DNA of 19,856 nt from Christensenella sp. UBA7102 (GCA_002492415.1 DKYK01000080.1:17960-37815); one strand, 5' to 3'. Positions 1 through 6,718 are shown, counted from the first letter of the stretch. Numbers and translations are program-made. Notes: generated from the sequence alone by a model not told the origin.

Positions 1-392
1 CGCATGTCGTAGACGTTGGTCTCCTCGGGGCAGGTGTCGGGCAGCTGCACGGGATAATCCCAGAAGTGGAAGCCGTCAATGCCAGTATCAGACTCAGCCA
101 CTGCGAAGAAGGACTTGCGGTCCGCGCCCTCGGTGCGCACGAGGAGGTAGAACTTTCCATTCAGATAGATGGCGCCGCTGTTCAGCACAGCATTGACACC
201 CAGGCGCTCCATGAAGTAGGGGTTGGCGCCAATGTCCAGGTCATACCGCCAATGGACGGGTGCGAACTCGCGGGTGAGCACCGGGTACTCATAGCGCTCA
301 TAGATGCCGTTGTAGATATCCGAAACGACATTCTTGCGGGCGACGAGCTTGTCTACTTTGGCCTTTTCGATGTAATAATTGGGATGCAGCAT
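1..392 (-). CDS. GH130 family phosphorylase, mannosylglucose phosphorylase-like (3' part outside window)
   Basis: This is the first 130 residues of a protein whose C-terminal part lies beyond the left edge. The N-terminus contains NGIYERYEYPVLTREF, WRYDL, NPYFMERLGVNAVLNSGAI and VRTEGADRKSFFAVAES, then ETNVYDMR. I recognise this pattern from GH130 subfamily 1, the 4-O-beta-D-mannosyl-D-glucose phosphorylases. Those cytoplasmic enzymes release mannose 1-phosphate and glucose from the disaccharide made during mannan breakdown. Asp129 in the YDMR motif sits where the family's general acid is expected. The ATG start follows GGAGGAAAAA with good spacing. The gene lies 45 bases downstream of a second GH130 gene on the same strand, so the two are probably co-transcribed as a mannan-utilisation unit. 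Subfamily assignment rests on remembered motifs; the exact substrate is inferred. Confidence 0.85.
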   Translation of the reverse strand, partial: MLHPNYYIEKAKVDKLVARKNVVSDIYNGIYERYEYPVLTREFAPVHWRYDLDIGANPYFMERLGVNAVLNSGAIYLNGKFYLLVRTEGADRKSFFAVAESDTGIDGFHFWDYPVQLPDTCPEETNVYDM

Positions 393-437
393 TTGTTTTT
401 CCTCCAAGCTGTATTTGTATGAAAATTGGAGTGACCT

Positions 438-1457
438 CTATTTGATGCCGATCTCGGTATCGGCAGAGGTGACCTTGCTGTGTTCCTTAATGTAGGAGAC
501 CACTTCATTGACTTCGGTAAACGCAAGGCCCACCACGGAATCCGCCGCGCCATAGTAGATGGCGATGCGACCGGTATCGGGATCCTGCAGCGTGGCGCAG
601 GGGAAGCAGACATTGGGCACAAAGCCGCGTTCCTCATAGGGCGCTTCCGGCGTGAGCAGGAAGTTTTCGCAGCGATACTTGACGATAGACGGCTGATCGA
701 TGTCCAGAATCGCACCGCCAATGGAATAGACGTAACCATTGCAGGTGCCGGAGACGCCGTGGTAGAACAGCAGCCACCCCTCATCCGTTTCGATGGGAGC
801 CGCGCCGCCGCCCACCTTGAGCGACTGCCACCACTCACTGCCGCGACTCATCACATGGCGATGTCTGCCCCAATAAACCATATCGGGGGACTCGGAGAGA
901 AAGATGTCTCCAAAGGGCGTATGTCCCGAATCCGAGGGTCGGGAGAGCATCACGTAATTGCCGTTGATTTTGCGCGGAAAGAGCACCGCGTTGCGGTTAA
1001 AGGGGATGAAAGGGTTTTCGATGCGCACGAATTTTTTAAAATCCTTGGTCTTGGCCATGCCAATGGCCGCGCCATAAAAATCGGTGCACCACATGATGTA
1101 ATAGGTGTCCTCCACCTTGACAAGGCGGGGATCGTAGGCATATCCGGGCATGAAGGGATCGCCATTTTCATTGACGAAGGGAATTTTTTCCTCATCGATC
1201 TTCCAATGGATGGCATCCTCGGAATAACCCATGTAGATGTGCGGTATTCCGTTGACCTGCTCGCCGCGCAGCACCGCAACAAAGCCGTCGCCATAGGGGG
1301 CCACGGCGCTGTTGAAGATCCGGGTCACGCCCTTGCAGGGATTGCGGTCGATGACGGGATTGCCGCTGTAGCGCCAGAGAGGAGAATTGATCACCGTTGC
1401 GGGCTTTTCTTCCCATGGAATGTTTGGGAGAGATGAACCGGTCAGTATCTTGGTCAT
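438..1457 (-). CDS. GH130 family phosphorylase, beta-1,4-mannooligosaccharide phosphorylase-like
   Basis: This complete 339-residue protein opens with SSLPNIPWEEKPA and continues with WRYSGNPVI, FNSAVAPYGDGFVAVLRG, YAYDPRLVKVEDTYYIMWCTDF and a C-terminal FVPNVCFPCA...GRIAIYYGAADSVVGLA. These are hallmarks of GH130 subfamily 2, which contains beta-1,4-mannooligosaccharide phosphorylases and mannosyl-N-acetylglucosamine phosphorylases. Asp109 of YDPR is the likely general acid. There is no signal peptide, as expected for a cytoplasmic enzyme that uses inorganic phosphate and yields mannose 1-phosphate. The ATG is preceded by AAGGAGGAA (1462-1470 region). A subfamily 1 relative follows 45 bases downstream; subfamily 1 and 2 pairs are known in gut mannan users such as Ruminococcus albus. 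Oligomannoside versus mannosyl-GlcNAc specificity cannot be settled from sequence by eye. Confidence 0.88.
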   Translation of the reverse strand: MTKILTGSSLPNIPWEEKPATVINSPLWRYSGNPVIDRNPCKGVTRIFNSAVAPYGDGFVAVLRGEQVNGIPHIYMGYSEDAIHWKIDEEKIPFVNENGDPFMPGYAYDPRLVKVEDTYYIMWCTDFYGAAIGMAKTKDFKKFVRIENPFIPFNRNAVLFPRKINGNYVMLSRPSDSGHTPFGDIFLSESPDMVYWGRHRHVMSRGSEWWQSLKVGGGAAPIETDEGWLLFYHGVSGTCNGYVYSIGGAILDIDQPSIVKYRCENFLLTPEAPYEERGFVPNVCFPCATLQDPDTGRIAIYYGAADSVVGLAFTEVNEVVSYIKEHSKVTSADTEIGIK

Positions 1458-1517
1458 GGGGATTCCTCCTTACTGTGGTTTTGATTGTGTCAACCGGCCA
1501 CAGCCGAACGACATACC

Positions 1518-1593
1518 GTGCTTTTCTTCATTATACACCAGTTTATAGAAATGGAAAAGGGGGAACGCACAGTATTTTTCAGAAGAAAAGCAC
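1518..1593 (-). promoter_or_regulatory. Candidate promoter of the GH130 operon flanked by a perfect 12-bp inverted repeat
   Basis: On the minus strand a TATAAT -10 element lies at 1530-1535, about 75 bases upstream of the GH130 start; the -35 region is poor. The sequence GTGCTTTTCTTC at 1518-1529 recurs as its exact reverse complement, GAAGAAAAGCAC, at 1582-1593. The two arms bracket the -10 and the expected -35 region, with centres about 64 bp apart, close to six helical turns. This looks like a two-site operator for a sugar-responsive regulator, but no regulator gene is in the window. Confidence 0.45.
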
Positions 1594-1770
1594 AGCATAA
1601 TTCGAAAAAAAGACCTCTTCCTACAGAAAGCGTGCAATAAATTGCGAAATAAAATCAATTCGTCACAGTATGATCAAAATACCACAATCCAATAAGTCGG
1701 CGGCGTACAGAACTTGCACGAACTGGTGTATAAGTCTATTTCTTCATAAAGACGTGCCGCTTCCATTAAG

Positions 1771-2173
1771 TTATCCACAAGTATTGCACAAATTGGGGAT
1801 AACTCAATCAGACGCTCGCCTTTCACACACCACATTGCAAAAAATGGCTCTAGATTCGCATCCTTTCCGCTTGTCCACCATTTGTGGATAAGTATTGTAG
1901 AACTTCATCCACAACCCGTGAATTCTGTGGAAAACAGTGGCTGTATATCTTTGTATAAGATGTATAATTATTCAAAGTAATGATAAAATCCATCTATTAT
2001 TTAATTTATTGGAGCAGCTTCTGAAAACTTTCCACATTTCTATGCGTTCAGCCTGCGCTCTTTGCCAGCTAAGTGGATAAATTGGAATTTTTGTGGAAAG
2101 AAGATACACTCATACACATTCGTATCCACGATAGAAAATCCTTTGATTTCCGTGCAAACTCTAATTATCCACA
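1771..2173. promoter_or_regulatory. oriC: DnaA-box cluster, left; candidate oriC or oriC sub-region
   Basis: Three perfect TTATCCACA boxes are present: 1771-1779 (+), 1883-1891 (-) and 2165-2173 (+). Near-boxes are TTATCCCCA at 1794-1802 (-), TCATCCACA at 1905-1913 (+), TTTTCCACA at 1926-1934 (-), CTTTCCACA at 2028-2036 (+), TTATCCACT at 2072-2080 (-) and CTTTCCACA at 2092-2100 (-). Boxes occur on both sides of a strongly AT-rich core. This is the box density and architecture of a bacterial origin. It lies beyond the 3' end of recF, about 4.4 kb from the second cluster upstream of dnaA. It could be the unwinding half of a bipartite origin, the main origin, or a DnaA-titrating region. Confidence 0.65.
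1945..2011. other. Candidate DNA unwinding element (AT-rich core)
   Basis: This stretch between DnaA boxes is composed almost entirely of A and T, with runs such as TATAATTATT and TTTAATTTATT, in a genome whose genes are GC-rich. It starts about ten bases from the box at 1926-1934 and ends about 17 bases before the weak box at 2028-2036. That placement is what an origin unwinding element requires. I saw no clear DnaA-trio repeats. Function is inferred from composition and context only. Confidence 0.5.
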
Positions 2174-2285
2174 ACATCCCCAGCTCTACGTCTACTACTT
2201 CTATCGCTTATACTCTACAGCTCCCCTTCTCTCTGTTTCCTTGACACGACGAAATGTGCTTACTTTACACAAAAATAAGAAGGGT
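2174..2285. other. Non-coding spacer between left DnaA-box cluster and orphan terminator
   Basis: This pyrimidine-rich stretch (many TCTAC, CTTCT and CTCCCC runs on the plus strand) has no DnaA boxes and no open frame with a convincing start, ribosome binding site or recognisable product. I see no further feature in it. Confidence 0.4.
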
Positions 2286-2536
2286 ACGAAAAAACCCTCT
2301 GCCATGAAAAAGGCAAAGGGTATCTTTTCGTCGCAGATCAAACTATCTGCCAATTATAAGAGAGGGCTTATACAAAATGTCGCAGACGCTATGCCAGTTT
2401 GCGTAAGGAGGAGGAACGCTTGGCCCGGCTTTCATGCTCGCACAACCCGCTGAAGAAGTGCGATATGGCGCTGCCTGACAGAGAGGATTTCAAAGAATCT
2501 GGTCGGCAGCCTTCCGCTTCCGACAGCATTAGCATA
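2286..2536 (-). ncRNA. Candidate small structured RNA of unknown family, with promoter-like and terminator ends
   Basis: On the minus strand TTGTAA (2554-2559) and TATGCT (2531-2536) are 17 bases apart, giving a possible start near 2524. A strong intrinsic terminator lies at 2288-2321. In between, several short hairpins can form: TCGCAC/GTGCGA (about 2438-2463), GCGT/ACGC around the CCTCCTCC run (2400-2419), and GCAGAT/ATCTGC (2333-2350). No reading frame on this strand has a ribosome binding site plus a recognisable product. I compared it by memory with SRP, 6S, RNase P and tmRNA hallmarks and found none. It could also be decayed sequence. Confidence 0.22.
2288..2321 (-). terminator. Intrinsic terminator, minus strand, with no assigned gene upstream
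   Basis: Arms ACCCTCTGCC (2294-2303) and GGCAAAGGGT (2312-2321) form a 10-bp stem with one mismatch and an 8-base loop. Read leftward, the stem is followed by six T residues, complementary to A2289-A2294. The rightward T tract (ATCTTTTC) is weaker, so the element is mainly leftward and perhaps bidirectional. The recF terminator lies upstream at 2746-2783, so this one should serve a separate transcript. Confidence 0.7.
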
Positions 2537-2745
2537 CACAATCCGTGTTTGTTTTACAATAAAGAAAGGCAAAGAGACGGTTAAAGAAAGAAAAACAAAA
2601 GATGAAGAAAAATGACCGGAACGCAAGCGGATCTCGTGTGGCAGTATATCCCAAACGGAAAATAGATCTTTCTATGTGCATGGACTTTGGAAGATAGATA
2701 TACCCGCTCTTAAACCCTATGCCGATGGACAATCGCTTCTGATAC

Positions 2746-2783
2746 AAAAACGTTCGCGTAAGGACTTGCCATACGCGAACGTT
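2746..2783 (-). terminator. Intrinsic terminator of the dnaA-dnaN-recF operon
   Basis: Perfect 12-bp arms AACGTTCGCGTA (2749-2760) and TACGCGAACGTT (2772-2783) enclose an 11-base loop. In the leftward direction the stem runs into TTTTTGTATC. It begins 55 bases past the recF stop codon, so the operon ends with recF and no gyrase genes follow. Confidence 0.85.
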
Positions 2784-2838
2784 CGTATTTTGAGAGGCTG
2801 TCTTTGCAGCAATCAGTCCGTACAGTACGTTTTGTGGT

Positions 2839-3921
2839 TCAATCCATGGATTGAATCTGTCCGGAGAAAACTTCAAAACGGCGTGCGCGGGGCCAGTCCG
2901 TGCCGGTCGTGGTGGTGGTCACCAGCGTTTGCACGGGGAGGATGCGTTCAAGCAGATATTTTTGCCGGCGCTCATCCAATTCACTCATCACATCGTCCAG
3001 CATCAGAATGGGCCATTCGCCGGTCTCGGATCGAATCAGATCCAATTCGGACAGCTTAATGGCCAAGGCAGCCGTGCGCTGCTGCCCCTGAGAGCCGAAG
3101 GCGCGAATCTCGCGTCCGTCCAGATTGAGCGCCATTTCATCCCGGTGCGGGCCGTGGGTAGAAGTCAGACGCCGCAAGTCCTCCTGTTGCCCCTCCTCGA
3201 TCAAATGAAGCAGTGAAGATTCATCCTGCGCCGGGCAGTCGGGATGATACTGCACGGTCAGCTGTTCACGTCCACCGCTGATGTCCGCGTGGTTCTGACT
3301 GGACAGACTGGACAGGCGCGCGCAGAAGACCTCGCGGTATCTCATCAGCTTCCAACCAAGACTGGCCAGCTGCTGGTTCCATACAGGCAGCGTGGCGCGC
3401 AATTCCGGCTGCTCGCGCAACGACTTGAGCAGCATGTTGCGCTGGCGCAGCGCACGCTGGTACTGCTGCAGTAAAAAAAAGTATGCAGGGTAGGTCTGGG
3501 AGAGCTCCATGTCCAGAAATCTCCTGCGCTCTGCAGGACCATCCTTTACGATGGACAGATGCTCGGGCGCAAACAGTACGCAGTTGAGCAGCCCCATCAG
3601 CTCGCCGATGCGCGCGAGCGGAAGTCCATCGGACTTGATTTTTCTTCCCTCTTCTCGGCTGAGACGCACGATCAGTTCATGGTCTGTGCCCGTGCGCTCG
3701 CTCTCCAGGCGAATCAAGGAAAAGGGCGCTTCGTAGGCGATCAGTTCCTTTTCGCGGCTGGTGCGGTGCGAACGCCCAAAGCAGCAGAAAAACAACGCCT
3801 CGAGTAAATTGGTCTTGCCCTGCGCGTTTTCCCCCACGATCAGGTTGATGCCCGGTTCCGGCGAGAAGGAGCAGGATTCGTAATTGCGAAAATTGGTCAA
3901 TGTAAGATTTTTGATGAGCAT
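2839..3921 (-). CDS. recF: DNA replication and repair protein RecF
   Basis: This 360-residue SMC-like ATPase helps load RecA at single-strand gaps with RecO and RecR. It begins MLIKNLTLTNFRNY, the standard RecF N-terminus. Walker A is GENAQGKT at residues 30-37, followed by NLLEALFFCCFGRSHR. The signature and Walker B region near the C-terminus reads FGSQGQQRTAALAIKLSEL and PILMLDDVMSELDERR. I chose the ATG at 3919-3921 because it matches the conserved family start; the frame stays open upstream to 3972 but that would overlap a hairpin and add a non-conserved tail. The gene is third in the dnaA operon, 72 bases after dnaN. The small S4-domain gene yaaA often found between dnaN and recF in Bacillota is absent. 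Confidence 0.97.
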   Translation of the reverse strand: MLIKNLTLTNFRNYESCSFSPEPGINLIVGENAQGKTNLLEALFFCCFGRSHRTSREKELIAYEAPFSLIRLESERTGTDHELIVRLSREEGRKIKSDGLPLARIGELMGLLNCVLFAPEHLSIVKDGPAERRRFLDMELSQTYPAYFFLLQQYQRALRQRNMLLKSLREQPELRATLPVWNQQLASLGWKLMRYREVFCARLSSLSSQNHADISGGREQLTVQYHPDCPAQDESSLLHLIEEGQQEDLRRLTSTHGPHRDEMALNLDGREIRAFGSQGQQRTAALAIKLSELDLIRSETGEWPILMLDDVMSELDERRQKYLLERILPVQTLVTTTTTGTDWPRARRFEVFSGQIQSMD

Positions 3922-3942
3922 GAATGTTGTGCCTCGAAAAGG

Positions 3943-3972
3943 TTGACCGCCAAAGCGAACTTGGGCGGTCAA
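3943..3972 (-). other. Hairpin between dnaN and recF
   Basis: TTGACCGCC (3943-3951) pairs perfectly with GGCGGTCAA (3964-3972) around a 12-base loop. In the mRNA direction only a weak T-containing run follows, so it is more likely a processing, stabilising or attenuating structure than a full terminator. It lies just upstream of the recF ribosome binding site, so it may lower RecF relative to DnaN. Confidence 0.55.
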
Positions 3973-3993
3973 GAGGAAAGCTGTTGCTCTCTG

Positions 3994-5097
3994 CTAGGCT
4001 GTGGTGCGCACGGGCAGCACCAGATAGAGGAAATCCTCGCCCTCGGTAGGCACCAGCACACAGGGAGAAATATTGGAATTGAGCTTGATGAGGAGCTGCT
4101 CCTCCTCAATGGAACGCACTGCTTCGGTGATGTAGCGCACGTTAAAGGCGATGTCGATGTTCTGACCGATGGTTTCCACATCCATCTCTTCGTAGACGTC
4201 GCCCATTTCGCTGTTTGAGGTGATGGCGAGCTTGTCCTGCGCGATGGAGAACTTGAGCAGATTGCTCTTGCCCTCGCGCGCCATCAGCGAAGCGCGGTCG
4301 ATGCAGTCGGCCAACTCGCCGCGCGAGAGGCGGACGGAAATGGCGTAAGAAGGGGGAAGAAGCTGACGGTACTTGATGTAGTCACCCTCGAGCAGGCGAA
4401 TGACGACGGTTGCGGCCTGCATGCGCAACTTCAAATGCGTGCTGGAAAGACTGAGGGTAACGGCGGTGTCGTCGTCGCCCAGTATTTTGCCAATTTCGAT
4501 GAAATATTTGCCCGAAACGACGGCGCTGACGGCGCTGACAGGCTCGTTGAGACGTCCCTTGCGTCGCGCAAGGCGGAAACCATCCAGTGCGACGAGCGTA
4601 ATTTCATCGTTTTCAATCTCCATCAGGATGCCCATGAGGATGGGACGGGCATCGTCAGCGGCGATGGCAAAGCCGGTCTGACGAATCATATCCCGCAGAA
4701 GATTCTGACGGATGGAGATGGGCTGATCATCCAGCACCTCGGGCAACTGAGGAAAGTCCTGCGCGGGCAGACCCTGCAGCGTGGTCTTGGAGCCGGCAGC
4801 ACTGATGACGGCACGGTTTGTTGCGCTGACGCTGACGGTGACTTCCCCTTCAGGCAGCTTGCGTACGATTTCGCTGAGCAGTCTTGCGTTGAGCAGCACG
4901 CGTCCGCTCTCCGCAACCGTTGCGGGAACGTCGGCCACAATGCCCATCTGCAGGTCCGTACACATCAGATGCAGACCTGATGCGTCCGCAGAGATGGACA
5001 CGCACTCGAGCACTTGCTGGGGAGAGCGCGTAGCGCTTGCCTTGGTCGATACGTTAAGCCCCTGGATCAAGTCCTCTTTCTGACAAATAAATTTCAT
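3994..5097 (-). CDS. dnaN: DNA polymerase III beta subunit (sliding clamp)
   Basis: This 367-residue protein has the usual clamp length and three repeated clamp domains. It starts MKFICQKEDLIQGLNVSTKASATR and ends LPVRTTA, a typical LPVR C-terminus that lines the partner-binding pocket. Other family segments include QGLPAQDFPQLPE, FAIAADDARPILMGILMEI, ALDGFRLARRKG and INIAFNVRYITEA-type sequence (here IDIAFNVRYITEA). As a dimer it encircles DNA and tethers polymerase III and other replication partners. The ATG follows GGAGGG with seven bases of spacing. It is 47 bases downstream of dnaA in the same operon; that gap is too short to hold the dnaA-dnaN origin region found in many Bacillota. Confidence 0.98.
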   Translation of the reverse strand: MKFICQKEDLIQGLNVSTKASATRSPQQVLECVSISADASGLHLMCTDLQMGIVADVPATVAESGRVLLNARLLSEIVRKLPEGEVTVSVSATNRAVISAAGSKTTLQGLPAQDFPQLPEVLDDQPISIRQNLLRDMIRQTGFAIAADDARPILMGILMEIENDEITLVALDGFRLARRKGRLNEPVSAVSAVVSGKYFIEIGKILGDDDTAVTLSLSSTHLKLRMQAATVVIRLLEGDYIKYRQLLPPSYAISVRLSRGELADCIDRASLMAREGKSNLLKFSIAQDKLAITSNSEMGDVYEEMDVETIGQNIDIAFNVRYITEAVRSIEEEQLLIKLNSNISPCVLVPTEGEDFLYLVLPVRTTA

Positions 5098-5144
5098 ATG
5101 TTTTCCCTCCGTTTCCGAAAAAAGATGCGGTTGAAATTACCGTA

Positions 5145-6479
5145 TTATGCGCCTTGAATGCGCTTTTTGAGTGTATTGACGGTTTCTTTGAGATGGACAT
5201 CGTGTTTCAAATCGTCGGCGACCTTGTCGCAGGCGTGAATGACGGTGGTGTGATCGCGTCCGCCAAACTCCATGCCGATAGTGGGCAGAGAAGTACCGTT
5301 CATTTCGCGCACCAGGTACATGGCGATCTGACGCGGTACGGTGATCTCACGATTGCGGCGCTTAGACTTTAAGTCGTCCACGGTGACGTGATAGTATTCC
5401 GAAACGATGGCCATGATCAGATCCGTGGTGATGCGGCGCGGATCCTTTACGGGCAGCATATCGCGCAGCGCTTCGGCGGCCAGCGCCTCGTTAATGGGTG
5501 TGTGCGTCAGATCCGCATAGGCCAGCACCCGCGTCAAACACCCTTCCAGCTCACGGATATTGCTTTCGACTTTTGTAGCGATGTAAGTATTGACCTCGTC
5601 GGGAACATCCAGGTGCTCCAGCTCCGCCTTTTTGCGCAGGATTGCGATGCGGGTCTCCAAATCGGGCTTGGAGATGTCTGCAATCAGTCCCCATTCAAAG
5701 CGGGAGCGCAGGCGTTCTTCCAGCGTGGGAATGTCCTTGGGCGGCTTATCAGAGGAGATGACGATCTGCTTGCGCGCCTCATAGAGCGCGTTGAAGGTAT
5801 GGAAGAACTCCTCTTGTGTCTGCTCCTTGCCCGCGATGAACTGAATGTCGTCCACCATCAGCACGTCCACGTTGCGGTAGCGGTTGCGGAACTCAAAGTT
5901 GGTATTGGTGGAGATGGCCTTAATCAGGTCGTTGGTGAAGGTTTCGGAGGTGATGTAGAGAATGCGCGCGCTGGGATTTTTTTCCAATATACTGTGACCG
6001 ATAGCGTGCATGAGGTGAGTTTTGCCAAGACCCACGCCCGAATAGAGGAACAGCGGATTGTACGCGTCGCCCGGGCGCTGGGAGACCGCGTAGGCCGCAG
6101 CATGGGCAAAGTTATTGGATTTGCCAATGACGTAGGTGGAGAAGGTGTATTTCGGGTTGAGCATATTGAGCGAGGAATTGCTCTGCGCGGCGGACTTTTC
6201 AGCCGACTCTTTCGGCGCAATTTCCTCTGAAGGCAGGCGCAGAACAAAGCCGACCTCGTGCCCGGCTGCAAGGTTGAGGGCGGCCTGCAGCTGACGGGTA
6301 TAGTTTTCCATCAGTATGTTGCGGTTGAAGGCGTTGGCCGTGAGCAAGGTCAGCGTCTGTCCGTCGTAGTCTGCAGGCTTGAGGTCTCTGAACCAGTTTT
6401 CATAGGATACGCTGCTGATGTCTGAACGAATGAGTTGGGAGGCCTTCTCCCATAGCTCGACTGCGCCCTGTTTGTCCAC
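5145..6479 (-). CDS. dnaA: Chromosomal replication initiator protein DnaA
   Basis: This 444-residue AAA+ protein binds DnaA boxes, opens the origin and loads helicase. Domain I (about 1-85) contains YENWFRDLKP. Domain II is a short linker around 85-108. The AAA+ domain begins at NPKYTFSTYVIGKSN and carries Walker A GVGLGKT (148-154), Walker B VDVLMVDDIQF and the sensor segment RLRSRFEWGL. The C-terminal DNA-binding domain carries the signature GGRDHTTVIHACDKV (about 406-420). The start is GTG (6477-6479), set by AGGAGG seven bases upstream. The roughly 165-base leader and promoter contain several DnaA boxes, which implies autoregulation. On the plus strand this gene is G-rich even though its coding strand is minus; see findings. 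Confidence 0.98.
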   Translation of the reverse strand: MDKQGAVELWEKASQLIRSDISSVSYENWFRDLKPADYDGQTLTLLTANAFNRNILMENYTRQLQAALNLAAGHEVGFVLRLPSEEIAPKESAEKSAAQSNSSLNMLNPKYTFSTYVIGKSNNFAHAAAYAVSQRPGDAYNPLFLYSGVGLGKTHLMHAIGHSILEKNPSARILYITSETFTNDLIKAISTNTNFEFRNRYRNVDVLMVDDIQFIAGKEQTQEEFFHTFNALYEARKQIVISSDKPPKDIPTLEERLRSRFEWGLIADISKPDLETRIAILRKKAELEHLDVPDEVNTYIATKVESNIRELEGCLTRVLAYADLTHTPINEALAAEALRDMLPVKDPRRITTDLIMAIVSEYYHVTVDDLKSKRRNREITVPRQIAMYLVREMNGTSLPTIGMEFGGRDHTTVIHACDKVADDLKHDVHLKETVNTLKKRIQGA

Positions 6480-6538
6480 AATGATTCCTCCTGTATATTT
6501 GCATCAAACGGCGAAAGCTGCCGCTCGGGCGGGAAATG

Positions 6539-6718
6539 TGGGGATAACCCGTACCGATGTGCACATCTTTTCAGAAATTTTCCACAAAGTTATCCACATC
6601 ATGTGGATAACGTCGGTTTGTTCGCATCCTCAAAAGGGGGATACATGTCTCATCATAACAAAAAAAAACAAGCCTTGCAAGGTTTTTCACAAAGTTATCC
6701 ACAGATTTTTGTGGATCC
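6539..6718. promoter_or_regulatory. oriC: DnaA-box cluster, right (dnaA upstream region; oriC or its second half)
   Basis: Perfect TTATCCACA boxes are at 6590-6598 (+), 6602-6610 (-) and 6695-6703 (+). Near-boxes are TTATCCCCA at 6539-6547 (-), TTTTCCACA at 6578-6586 (+), TTTTTCACA at 6683-6691 (+) and GGATCCACA at 6710-6718 (-). An AT-rich stretch follows at about 6719-6790. The cluster surrounds the dnaA promoter, so it serves autoregulation and probably origin function. The position between divergent dnaA and rpmH is the ancestral oriC location in bacteria. Confidence 0.8.
6652..6680 (-). promoter_or_regulatory. dnaA promoter
   Basis: On the minus strand TTGCAA (6675-6680) and TATGAT (6652-6657) are exactly 17 bases apart; the spacer contains a nine-T run. 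DnaA boxes lie just upstream (6683-6703) and downstream in the leader (6578-6610). DnaA bound there would occlude or modulate transcription. Confidence 0.65.

Noticed and set aside
480..1436. Plus-strand open frame of 318 codons opposite the GH130 gene
   Set aside because: It is the antisense shadow of a gene with clear family motifs; it has no recognisable product.
1486..1502. Possible cre-like or CRP-like site TGTG-N9-CACA before the GH130 gene
   Set aside because: Only four-base arms match and the centre does not fit the catabolite-response consensus; too weak to call.
2073..2453. Plus-strand open frame of 126 codons across DnaA boxes and the orphan terminator
   Set aside because: No ribosome binding site, low-complexity composition, and it reads through a terminator and several DnaA boxes.
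2286..2536. SRP RNA, 6S RNA, RNase P RNA or tmRNA identity for the candidate small RNA
   Set aside because: The conserved motifs I can recall for each (for example the SRP tetraloop region or a tmRNA T-arm and CCA end) are absent on both strands.
2399..2584. Short plus-strand frame starting in an AAGGAGGAGG-containing stretch
   Set aside because: The Shine-Dalgarno-like sequence lies inside the frame, not before its start, and the peptide matches nothing I know.
2749..2783. LexA/SOS box suggested by CGAACGTTCG
   Set aside because: The Gram-positive LexA site needs four bases between CGAAC and GTTCG; here there are none, and the element is explained as a terminator stem.
5388..6230. Plus-strand open frame of 280 codons opposite dnaA
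   Set aside because: Antisense shadow in GC-rich sequence; dnaA on the other strand is unmistakable.
6671..6682. Short palindrome CCTTGCAAGG between A and T tracts as a terminator
   Set aside because: The stem has no loop and is better explained as the dnaA -35 region (TTGCAA).
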